Below are positions 45,318-54,715 of a stretch of DNA of 64,000 nt, in pieces; position 1 is the stretch's first letter; each line of letters begins with the position of its first letter. Origin of the DNA: Metaphire vulgaris (lineage: Eukaryota; Annelida; Clitellata; Crassiclitellata; Megascolecidae); assembly GCA_018105865.1 (NCBI GenBank), contig CM030832.1, positions 20,400,019-20,464,018 of the forward strand. Direction: 5' to 3'. The position numbers and the translations under genes were made by a program. The notes under the pieces are model-generated. The model searched no databases. It was not told the origin of the DNA and saw nothing but the letters and a program-made list of their open reading frames with translations.

Positions 45318-45874
45318 CAAAATAGCGTCGACAAAATCGCGACGACAAATTAGTGCCGACAAATTGGTGCTGACAAATGAGCGATGATAAAATAGCACCG
45401 AAGAAAGAAACGATAGAGAACTCAACTTGAAATTTAACAGGTTTTCAAGTAATATTACACCTAAGCTAATATAACTTTTAAAATGTTCTTTTATAATATT
45501 CAATAACGTACAAGCAAATAATATTCACTAACGTAAGACCAGTTAATAAACGTAGTAAAGAATGTACCGTTTATTCCATAAGTGTTCTGTCGTGTGCTCT
45601 CGAAAGATTGGACGAAACACTGCGCAGGTATTCCAATAATGGCCTGTAAGATAAGAGCTCGTAGGCGACAGTCGAGTTGAACGTACTTGTTTTTACTCGC
45701 TTCCAAATGACGCTCGCCATTATTATAACGCGCACTTCTTTCTTCTACAACGCGCGATTACGTCGGCGCTATTTTGTCGGGATATTTGGAGTTATTTTGT
45801 CGGCACTATTTAGTCGACGCTTTTTTGTCGGCGCTCTTTTGTCGGCGCTATTTTGTCTGACGCTATTTTGACCC
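45318..45874 (-). mobile_element. MULE-derived element with tandem-repeat inverted ends
   Basis: The ends are AAAATAGCGTCGACAAAATC... and ...GTCGGCGCTATTTTG. Each end holds several degenerate copies of a 14-15 bp unit (GTCGGCGCTATTTT): about five at left in one orientation, seven at right in the other. The interior minus frame (45706-45500) reads EASKNKYVQLDCRLRALILQ, matching the MULE transposase C-terminus (KKKYVKLDNRIRAIV at 27943). It is thus an internally deleted MULE. It sits between the LINE A tail and the RTE-like sequence. Confidence 0.75.
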
Positions 45875-46185
45875 AAGTGGACGGACAAGAAAACAAACGA
45901 TGAAGTATTACAGATGGTGGACGAACAAAGATCGATAATAAGCACCATAAAAAGTCGCAGGAACTGGATGGGACACGTACTAATAGGAGATCATTACTCA
46001 GAACCGTAATTGAGGGACGAATATAAGGGAAAATACATTTTTAAAAGACCAAGAAAGATGCTATTGGACTTGGATGATGAAAACAGATACACAGCGTCAC
46101 AAGACCTATGCAGAAATCAAACAATAAGCAAGACGCAGAGAAGAATGGAAACAATGGAGCCCTGAACCTGTCCCAGGACAGAGAA

Positions 46186-46995
46186 CATGATGATGATAAT
46201 ATTGACGAATTCACTCCACTGTTTAAGTTATCAGTTGCTCTTTTAAAGATAACTTGTAGCATTATTATGAAGAGAAATGGAGATAGCATGCATCCCAGTC
46301 TATTCCCGACTTCTGTTTTAAACCATTCTGATAGGTCTTTGTCCACTTTTACAGCACTTTCCATTTTCTTGTATATTGCTTGTATTAGATGTATTAGTTT
46401 TGCTTCTATGCCAATATTTATCATAGCCTGCCATAAGCCCTCGTGCCATACTTAGTCAAAAGCCTGTTTGTAGTCGATGAAATTGATGTATACAGTTTTA
46501 TTTGCCCCTGTATATTTTTCTATAAGATGTCTTAAGGTAAGGAGTTGGTCTACGGTACTTCTTCCTGGTCTGAATCCCGCTTGTTCTCCTCACATTACTT
46601 TTTCTATATAACTACTGATTCTTTTTTGTATAATCTTTATGAAGACTTTTTCTGGTATACTGAGCAGAGTTATTCCTCTATAGTTATTGCATATTTCTTT
46701 GTCTCATTTCCCTTTGTATATTGGTATGATAATTCCTTTTGTCCAGTCATCTGGCACTGTCTCATTGTAGCAGATCTTGTCATTAGTTCATACAGGGTGT
46801 ATATATAAGTGTTTCGCCTCATGCTTTCACTAGTTCAGTTGGTATATTATTATCAATGCCAAGGTGAGGGTACTTTCTCTGTATTTCTTGGAGCACTGTT
46901 GAGTCCGTCTCATTTTGGTGTGTATGTAGTTTTTATAATAATGAGCACCTGCTCCCGTAGCAAATCATCTGGAACCTCCTTTAAAACGGCCTTTT
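46186..46995 (-). pseudogene. RTE-like LINE reverse transcriptase (minus strand)
   Basis: The minus frame 46424-46250 reads KLIHLIQAIYKKMESAVKVD, LSEWFKTEVGNRLGCMLSPF and LFIIMLQVIFKRAT (the VRQGCxLSPxLFxxxL block with G replacing Q). Upstream, 46500-46990, decayed text contains INFIDYKQAFD-, GEQAGFRPGRSTVDQLLTL- and IPKGKWDKEICNNYRGITLL-like readings. Many frameshifts are present. It faces the plus-strand piece at 45875-46185. Confidence 0.75.
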
Positions 46996-47190
46996 TCAGG
47001 GCCAACAAAAATTTGTATAACGTTATTATGAACGTTATATTCCAATGTCAATTTAAAAATGTGGGTCTCTAGTTTTTGGGCCATATTTCAGCAAATACTA
47101 AAGATATCAGCATGAAATTTGGCAATTACATCAGAAACATTCCCAGGTATATGGCCTATAAATCGCTACACACGCGGCCGAGATAGTAAA

Positions 47191-47526
47191 GGTAAAGGTA
47201 GTCCCATACTCGATTTTCGAGCGTTGGGGCCGGTGCTGATCTCCGGTTACTAGGCAAGCAGCAACGCAGGTGGCTTGCGCCATTAATCTAAAGTAGGTTG
47301 CCATTACTTTCTCTAGACCCGCGTTTTACCCTTCGCAGCTTTACGCTGCTACCAATTTATCGACGCCTAAGCGATGAACGGCTTGGTTGGCCGCCGGCAC
47401 CACGGCTAGATTCCGGGATGGTCACCCATCCAAGTACTAACCGCGCTCAACGTTGCTTAACTTCGGTGTTCTGACGGGAACCGATCGCACAGCGCCAAGT
47501 AGGCCGGGTAGCGCCAAGTAGGCCGG
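47191..47526 (-). ncRNA. 5S rRNA-derived SINE (SINE3-like)
   Basis: On the minus strand 47500-47396 is 5S rRNA-like: CGGTTCCCGTCAGAACACCG, AAGTTAAGCAACGTTGAGCG (box A), GGTTAGTACTTGGATGGGTG (box C) and ACCATCCCGGAATC. It is followed by a non-5S body (GGTAGCAGCGTAAAGCTGCG) and a tail (GACTACCTTTACCTTTAC). GATAGTAAA flanks it at 47182-47190 and 47527-47535, a 9-bp target duplication. A genuine 5S gene would end after 120 nt and lack the tail and duplication. The internal boxes would serve as an RNA polymerase III promoter. Confidence 0.8.
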
Positions 47527-47686
47527 GATAGTAAATATCATAAAGGGGTCCAGTTTTTACTTGTTCACCCTGTATAAGCATAGAATGACGTTCAGGCCGG
47601 GTAGCGCCAAGTAGGCCGGGATAGTAAATATCATAAAGGGGTCCAGTTTTTACTTGTTCACCCTGTATAAGCATAGAATGACGTTC
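47501..47686. repeat. 93-bp tandem duplication
   Basis: Two essentially identical copies (47501-47593 and 47594-47686), each beginning AGGCCGGGTAGCGCCAAG and ending GAATGACGTTC. The unit includes the last bases of the SINE's 5' end and its right-hand target duplication, so it arose after the SINE inserted. Confidence 0.95.
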
Positions 47687-47899
47687 AGTTATGTCAGTGA
47701 CCTTTTTGACTAAAGCCCAGATTGCGTTCGGGGCTGTCCATTAATGACGTCAACAATTTAGGGGAGAGGTTTGAGAACGTTTGACAGTTGTTGACAGAGG
47801 AGGGTCCGAGGGGTCAAGAGAAGTTGACGTCAACAATTTAACTTTTTATAAATAATAAAAAAAGAAATTTCATGGAATACTAATGTGGCGACCATGTGC

Positions 47900-49600
47900 C
47901 ACAGATAGCGAGAGTATTAATATTAATTATTTGTTATCTTGATTAAATGTTGCTTAACTGTATAACGAGCCTGCACTGCGAGCGAAGCTCGCGCGAGCGA
48001 AGCGAGCCTGCGTTCTAGTTAATAATGTAAATGTGTACTAATTCTAATTAATTAAGTTTTCATTCCTGTACAACGGACAAAGTATGCGCTAAGCTATGAG
48101 GTTATAACCAGTGGTTATTTTGGGAAAGCCCAGAGTGGTGAAAATTTAGTTTCCCCGACTAAAAATAACCCTTCTGCATAGGCGATTTCATAACGGCAAA
48201 GTCAGCGGCAAAACGACTAGCCACAATTCGTCCGCGTAAGAACGGCAGTTCACTTCCAAACCAGCAATAGGTCCCCGAAAGATCGATCGGTCACTTAACT
48301 AGAAAAAATCCTACCGCATAAGAACGGGACGCTCTAGACCGGCAGACGCTTAAGACCGACAGACGCTTAAGACCGGCAGCCGAGCAACCGGTATCGAGCT
48401 AAGTAAATCTAATTTCCGCTTGGGGACCGATGAAGGCTACGCGTTCGGTGAACGCAAGAACGAAGTTTAGGTCCGCTGCGCGCAGCTAGCGGAGGCTTAC
48501 GGCGGCTGACGGCGGGCCGATGCAGCGACGATGCGAGGGCGGACAGGAGGGAAAGACAGACGCTGCAGCCGAGGAAGAGACGCTGATAGGAGGCGAAGCG
48601 GCTGAAGACGACGGACGAAGAGGCGCTGACGGACAGCAGAAGGGGACCGCATAACGGCGGCTGACGACAGGACGCGCGAACGAAGCGACAGCAGACCAGA
48701 CCGAGGCAGCTGACAGAGGGGACAGAGGGGACAGGCAGTTGTGGCGATGGACAGAGGGACATAGAACGGATGCGGCAGATCGACTGGAGTCGATACATCC
48801 GCGTGAAGACCGCCATAGATAATTGTATCACGCGTCGAGAGGCTGACGCTGGCAGCTGTTGTAATTTAAATCCGCTTATACCACGGCATCCAGCTGGCAG
48901 AAGTGATTGACGAGTCGTTAAGCGTAGACGAAGCCCCTGGCCACCGCTAACGCCGACGCTGTCAGGCGGGTCCCTCGTTTTCCCTATTGACGGCAATTAC
49001 GCGAAAATACAAACAACTGTTGCCAAATCCGCTTGAGTGCCCATCAAAAAGTTTCATAGCCCAAAATTTTCTGTTATACGGCACATATCTTGTATTCGGG
49101 GTCCCATTGCTATTATTGTGAGACAATAGAGTAAAGCACAGCGATTGAAAGCGAATATGAGGATTGGCGCCCGATGAAATGCTAAAAGCTTATCGTTTAT
49201 TTAATATTGACGCATTAAAGGCTATCGATTGCACTCCTCGAGTGGCGCTAGTTATTTTGGCGAACCAGGGGTGTGTCTAGCCAACGCGTCTTTGTCCGTG
49301 TTACCAGTGTTGCCACTGTATCCATTGTTTTCACTGTTGCTTGGTTTGTTAATAAAAATAATAAACCAATAAAAGGCAAGTTGCATTCGTGTCTTATAAA
49401 GTCGCAGTTGACCGAGTCTTAGCGTACTGTCAGTGAAGGTGAGTCTTGGCTGTGATGAAAATCGACTACCTGAGGTCACGTTAGTGCCCAGGAGGTCAAC
49501 TCTTAGCCAAGGAAGGAAAAAGACGCCCGCCTGTGTCGGGCGCGGGGTGAATTGACCGTCAAGAAAAATAGTGGACCGCCGTCCATTCAGGCACGGTTAA
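47900..49600. other. GC-rich segment without recognised gene
   Basis: At 47977-48010 a GCGAGCGAAGC palindromic repeat occurs. At 48330-48385 an 18-bp unit (AAGACCGGCAGACGCTT) is repeated three times. 48400-48990 is unusually GC-rich (CGGAGGCTTACGGCGGCTG), with a minus-strand open frame of 195 codons (48996-48409) rich in Ser, Arg, Pro and Leu and no known domain, probably an effect of composition. Near 49262 CAGGGGTGTGTCTAG resembles a hAT end. Confidence 0.4.
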
Positions 49601-49602
49601 CC

Positions 49603-50203
49603 CCGGTATAGTATATTATAATGACTCCCATATAATAATAACTCCCCACTCATTATTATATATATAATAATGACTCCCCCCATCATTATTATATATATAA
49701 TAATAACTCTCTCTATGTTATAATAACTCCCTTAGTTTTTCAAAAGCCAGCTGAGATACCATGGTCTAGAGCACCAAAAGCTTTTTTTATATCGAGGATT
49801 GTTCCAAATAGTGTGCTTGTGGGATTCAAAATTTGTTGTTTTGGTATCAATTAAATTCAGTATTGGCATTTAAGTGGAGAAATAGGGTTGAAACCATATT
49901 GATCAGTGGATAGCATATTAAATGCATCTAAGTTGTTTAACATTCTGATAAGCATTGCCCTTTCAGAAATTTTAGGAAAACTGGGAGATTGGAAATGGGT
50001 CTATAATTTCATATAACCATTTTAGAGACATTTTTATAAATTGGGGTTATTTTTCAATTTTTAGGCCTCCTTCTTCTGGGAGTTATTATAATATAGAGAG
50101 TTATTATTATGTATATATAATAATGAGGGGGAGTCTTTATTATATATATAATAATGAGAGGGGGAGTTATTATTATATGGGGTCATTATAATATGCTACA
50201 CCG
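49603..50203. mobile_element. long-inverted-repeat MITE (CCGGTATAG ends)
   Basis: The left arm (CCGGTATAGTATATTATAATG, then GACTCCCATATAATAATAAC and repeated TATATATAATAATGACTCCC) and the right arm are complementary over about 130 bp, leaving a spacer of about 350 bp. The right tip reads inward CCGGTGTAGCATATTATAAT. Each arm contains several tandem repeats of a unit like ATTATTATATATATAATAAT. The spacer (49735-50085) has no gene. Confidence 0.8.
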
Positions 50204-50320
50204 GTTTTTGGTGAAAGCGCTGAGGAAGCAAATAGACGCCCCTGTCCGTCTAGGAGTGAGAGCAGAAAGTACCCCGCGTGCTAAGAAGCTGCAACAGAGG
50301 AAAGACATCGCCGCCTGTCT

Positions 50321-50800
50321 TTGAGAGAGCGGAAGACGGTTATATTACAGAGAATGAAGAGGCGTGGCACCAAGTCGAAACCGGTGACCAAGAATATTTA
50401 TCGAAATCGCTTAAGGCGCCGAGACCAAGCGGTGGCCAGCGATAAGAGGAGCCATATAAAAGATCTTTCGGACGAGGCCGGAGACAGGACAGACAGACAG
50501 ACGTCAGACGAGGAAAATCAGAACCCTGTGTTGAGGAGCGGCCATTCTCAGTATGCGGCCTGCCCGGCAGCCGCGGACACCTCACCTGATGTCAGGAAAG
50601 GCAAAAAGGTGAAGATGAAAGGCAAGCAGACGCCGCCGATTAGGCAGAGACGGCGGCAGATATGGCGATCGGGAAAACGAGCGGGCGTTAAGGGCCGCCC
50701 GACCGCATGCCGCCAGACGAGACCGCTAGCCGGGGTCGCCACACTACTTATTACAATGGAAAAAAAGCATGGCAAAAAGTTCATCACCACCACATTTTGA
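50321..50800 (+). CDS. hypothetical basic protein, 159 aa
   Basis: The frame begins MRERKTVILQRMKRRGTKSK and continues with clusters of Arg/Lys, a central DSSD-like acidic stretch (LSDEAGDRTDRQTSDEENQN) and a second basic half (KGKKVKMKGKQTPPIRQRRR). No catalytic or binding motif is visible. It lies inside the TIR-bounded segment 47731-51013 and could be the remains of a nucleic-acid binding ORF of a retroelement, or chance. Base composition is GC-richer than the surroundings. Confidence 0.25.
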   Translation: MRERKTVILQRMKRRGTKSKPVTKNIYRNRLRRRDQAVASDKRSHIKDLSDEAGDRTDRQTSDEENQNPVLRSGHSQYAACPAAADTSPDVRKGKKVKMKGKQTPPIRQRRRQIWRSGKRAGVKGRPTACRQTRPLAGVATLLITMEKKHGKKFITTTF

Positions 50801-51013
50801 CACTCGATGAGCAAAACAGGAGAAAAATGGTCTTCACCGCAAAAAATAATAACCTTGTTATTGGGACCTGTCATTGATCTTGGGAAGGGGGGTCAAAACT
50901 CTTTGATGTAATTATAGGGGAGAGGTAACTGAAAGTTGACAATTGTGTACAAGGAGGGAGGAGGTCAAAAATTGCCCACAAATTATTGACATAATTAATG
51001 GCAGCCCCTTCTT

Positions 51014-51400
51014 TTTAAAAAAACAAAAAAAGTCCAGATTTTAAACGTACTCAAAAATTGCGAAAATTTTAAATCTCGCTGGGAAAACCAGGCAAATTGA
51101 GTGGTAATTTGCCTCTGAAAAGTGTTGATGACCTTTTTTGCTTGTCCGACTTAATGGAGAGAATTGAAAAAATTGAAAATACTAATATATAAAATACAAA
51201 ACACATATAGAAAGAGGGCTGGACACACTCAAATCAGTCAAATTTCAGATTCCAGATGACAAATGTTGCAAAAATAATCAATTTTCAGGAAATTGTAACA
51301 AAGCCCAGATTCCGCAAAAAACCCAGCTCCCAAGACTAGATCAAAAAGCCCAGATCTGACGAAAACAGCCTAGCACTGGCATCGCTGAATTCTTGACGTT
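51014..51400. other. no gene; hAT/MITE-like fragments
   Basis: AT-rich text with AAAATTGCGAAAATTTTAAA, similar in style to 13860-13960, and a TGATGACCTTTTTTGCTTGTC hairpin half at 51126-51146. No frames of interest. Confidence 0.35.
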
Positions 51401-52207
51401 TAACCATGGAGCCATTGATACAGATGATAAAATGAAAGAAGGACATAGAAGAAAAATGGCGTAAACAGGACCACCTTTATAAAACAGGGTGGTGCTGCGT
51501 CCGGCAGGAGTAAGAAAGATGAGGATACGCAGGTCGTCATTAAGCGAAACCCCCACAAAAACTTGTCAATTGTAGATATAATGTCTCTATCGGAACGTGA
51601 AATGTAAGAACGTTGTAGGAAACACTGGTCAACAAGGTTTTTGTTTCCTGTGCAATTTCTGGTGTTCCAGGTAGATTTTGTCATGCTGATTACAGGAATA
51701 ATTTTTAATTTTCCTATCACGTAAGTTTTTTTGAGAAAAAGCTGATAAATTTAATAATTATAAGAATTATTTTAAAAGAATATATAAGAATTATAAGAAT
51801 AATTTGAAAATTTTAAGAATTTTTAAATCGTGGTTTTCGAGAGTTATCTGAGTTATGGGTTTTCAGGTTAGGCAAGAATCTTATGTGACCGCCATAACAG
51901 ATGGAATATGCACTGCTGGTTCACTTAACTACATGGATTTTGAAAATTAGCATAATTAGGCATGTCCAGACATGCCCAGACGCGCCCAAACCTGTCTTCA
52001 AGACTACATGCCTAGCATGTATTGTTGCTATGGTTACGCAGTCCTATATAAATACCAAGCAGCACTAGGAAGCGGCTGCAGTCTTTCTATTTGATGAGAT
52101 ATAACTGCTTAGTCAAAGGCTGCGAATTGAATATATTAACTAATTTAATTAAAGTTTCTGAAATGTCGCGTCGATGTCGCATTAGCAGTGACACGTTCTG
52201 CTACATC

Positions 52208-53441
52208 CTCAGGATCTTCGACGACATTGTCGAGGCTGTGGCCAGCGGAAACCTTGCACTGCTCGCTCTCCTGGACCTCTCTGCGGCCTTCGACACCGTC
52301 GACCACCATATCCTAAGTCGACGTCTCGAGCTCTCATATGGGATCGGTGGCCCGGCGCTGGCCTGGTTGCAAGACTATCTCAGAGACAGATCACAGACGG
52401 TCTCCTGGGATGGCTCCCTGTCGGCCCCTCGTCCCGTCCATTGCGGCGTGCCACAAGGGTCGGTTCTAGGGCCGCTGTTATTCATCCTTTACGTGGCCGA
52501 TGTCGGGCGTGTCATCGCGAGTCGATGCAGGTATACGCCACTTGCCCCCCAGGCGAGACCGGCGAGCTGAGAACTCGGGTTCAGGACTGTGTGCTCAAGG
52601 TGGCGGAATGGATGGCATCGAACCGTCTTGCCCTCAACCCTGACAAGACGGAGCTGCTGTGGCTGAGCACTCCGAGGAGGGGCCACCTTATCGACCCAAC
52701 ACCGATCGAGATAGGCGGTAAAGAAGTGGCACCATCCAACGAGCTTCGCCTCCTGGGGGTGCTCATCGACTCCTCGCTGACCCTCGTCGGACACCTTAGC
52801 GCCGTGACTCGCTCTTGCTTCTTCCAACTCCGGCAAATTCGGGAAGTTCGTCGATATATAACAATACCGGCCGCTATTCATCTTGTCCGTGCTCTGGTAC
52901 TCTCAAGGCTGGACTATAGCAACAGTCTCCTTCTCGGACTACCTGGGAACCAGCTCAGTAGACTTCAGGCAGTCATCAATGCCTCGGCTCGGATTATTTT
53001 CGGCTTGAGGTGGCACGATCATGTGACACCTGCGCTGAAGGACAAGCTCCATTGGCTTCGGGTCCCGGAGCGTATAGTTTACAAGCGGTGTTGGTTAACT
53101 TTTCGTGCTCTTCGGGACCCAGCCTGTCCCGATTACTTGGCATGCCTAGTACGACGACAAACGACGACTGGGTGCCGTCTCCAGCTGAGATCTAGCAGCC
53201 CCCACCGGCTGTACGTTCCTCCTCCGGCCAGGACTCCGAAGTTTGGCGAGCGTTCTATGACTCGCGGTAACCCACGTCTGTGGAACGCGCTCCCTGATGC
53301 GCTGGTCGCGATTACCTCACCTGAAACGTTTGCTAAAGAGCTGAAAACGCATTTGTTCACCATATCGTATAGTTGACCGTTTGACTGTACAGCGCTTTTG
53401 GTTTTGGCCGATGGCCATGTTACGGCGCTTCACAAATCGTC

Positions 53442-53513
<72 letters not shown>
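52208..53513 (+). mobile_element. LINE A 5'-truncated copy inside CACTG element copy 2
   Basis: TACATC flanks it at 52202-52207 and 53514-53519. The coding part begins LRIFDDIVEAVASGNLALLA, then LLDLSAAFDTVDHHILSRRL (catalytic D), HCGVPQGSVLGPLLFILYVA and, after a one-base frameshift near the expected YADD (52530; the box itself is spoiled), WMASNRLALNPDKTELLWLS, LRLLGVLIDSSLTLVGHL, LDYSNSLLLGLPGNQLSRLQ, RIIFGLRWHDHVTPALKDKL and NPRLWNALPDALVAI. The long frame ends at 53376. The (AAT)n tail is 53443-53513. Apart from the frameshift it is among the least decayed LINEs here. Confidence 0.9.
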
Positions 53514-53516
<3 letters not shown>

Positions 53517-54380
53517 ATCTGTGGAGAGTTTACGTTGAAATCACAGAAGCGAAGTATGACAGCAATCATAAAGAAAGGATATGAGTTATACTTTGGATGC
53601 AAAATTGGCGACCAGGACAAAGTATGGGCACCTCATATATGTTGTTCATCTCGTGCTACCAGTCGGCGAGCTTGGCTTGCAGGTAAGCGTCCATCCATGC
53701 CATTCGCCATACCAATGATATGGAGGGAGCAGAATAATCATGTAACGGATTGCTATTTCTGCATGACGAATGTTACAGGATTTTCTTCAAAGAATAGGAA
53801 GCCTATTGAGTATCCTAACCTTGCCTCGGCAATGAGACCAGTTCCACACGACGAGAGTCTTCCTGTTCCAACCCCCCGAGTTTTGGACACTGGAGGACGA
53901 GGACGAGCATGCAGAGACAGATGAAATGCTGCAGATAGCTGATGATTCAGCTACGGAAGACCCAGAGTTTGAGCCATCGACATGCAGCAATCTTCATTTG
54001 ATTTTTCAGGCAGAGCTCAATGATCTGGTCAGAGACTTAGATTTGTCAAAAAATCAAGCAGAATTGCTTGGATCTAGGTTGCAAGGATGGAATCTGCTCT
54101 CTCCAGGTACAAAAATTTCAGTATTTCGTAAACGGCATGAAGACTTGACTTGATTCTTCAAAACAAATCGACAGTCTTACTTTTTGCATTGACATTGATG
54201 GATTGCTTTCTGCTTTCGGCTCTAAGCACAATCCATCCGAATGGCGACTTTTTGTTGACTCTTCGCTGTTAAGTTTAAAGGCTGTTTTGCTGCACAATGG
54301 CAATTCATACCCTTCAGTACCCATTGGACGTGCTGCTTACATGAAGGAAACACATGAGAACATGCAGCTGCTATTGAAAC

Positions 54381-54715
54381 CAGGCCCTCCGAGAGAAATT
54401 CCGGGCCCCTGTACAGAATGGCCGACGGGCCCTTTTCGTAATAATTTCTTGGCGACCTTTTTTTTGCTCGTCAGTCGTTTATCATAAGTGTTAAGTGTTG
54501 ACGATCTTTTTTTTTTTGCTCGTCAGCCATTTAGCACTGTGTCCCGGGCCCCCTTGTACTCGCCGGGCCCTCTGCTGAACTGGCATTTTAACCATTCTTT
54601 AGTGTTATTATTCTTTTTATTGTTAATTATACATATTCATCATCGGCCCGGGCCCCCCTCCAGACCGCCGGGCCCCTGTGCAGTTGCCCCCCTGCCCCCC
54701 CTCTCGGAGGGCCTG
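54381..54715. mobile_element. hAT MITE, CAGGCCCTCCGAGAG family, copy 2
   Basis: 335 bp, inverted relative to copy 1, with perfect 8-bp duplications ATTGAAAC (54373-54380 and 54716-54723). It starts CAGGCCCTCCGAGAGAAATT and ends CTCTCGGAGGGCCTG. It interrupts the CACTG element gene between ENMQLLLK and KHIEYSR-coding sequence. Two TGACGA-type hairpins are present (54451-54474, 54499-54524). Confidence 0.95.

Larger units (their letters stand above)
43010..46185 (+). pseudogene. RTE-like LINE C-terminal part, split by 43240-45874
   Basis: The left part (43010-43239) reads EIEKRIAMGKQAFLDRGELV, LKKRLIKTLIWSVTLYASEK and LKCGYVEE. The right part (45875-46185) continues with TDKKTNDEVLQMV and RNWMGHVLIGDHYS. 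The sibling at 30246-30960 shows the uninterrupted order (ENIKRTDKKTND). CAAGTGG is present on both sides of the insertion (43232-43238; 45876-45882), a target duplication. Confidence 0.8.
47731..51013. mobile_element. candidate TIR element, ends GGGGCTG(T)CCATTAAT
   Basis: The left end is GGGGCTGTCCATTAATGACG. The right end, read inward, is GGGGCTGCCATTAATTATG. Both continue with GTCAAYAATTT and GACAGTTGTTGAC / GACAATTGTGTAC-like text, so similarity extends beyond 60 bp. A related single end lies at 31759. The interior is mixed: GC-rich sequence (48330-49000), an inverted-repeat MITE (49603-50203) and one basic open frame (50321-50800). No transposase was recognised and the target duplication is not clear. 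Confidence 0.5.

Noticed and set aside
47396..47500. Functional 5S rRNA gene
   Set aside because: The 5S-like part is followed by a long non-5S body and a TTTACC-type tail, with target duplications, so it is a SINE. Its 5' end is also altered relative to animal 5S.
48409..48996. 195-codon minus-strand protein
   Set aside because: Composition is dominated by Ser, Arg, Pro and Leu in a very GC-rich tract, with no domain, and stop-free frames are expected there by chance.
50321..50800. Retroviral-type nucleocapsid or gag gene
   Set aside because: Basic, but it has no CCHC knuckle or capsid-like region. I kept it only as a low-confidence hypothetical.
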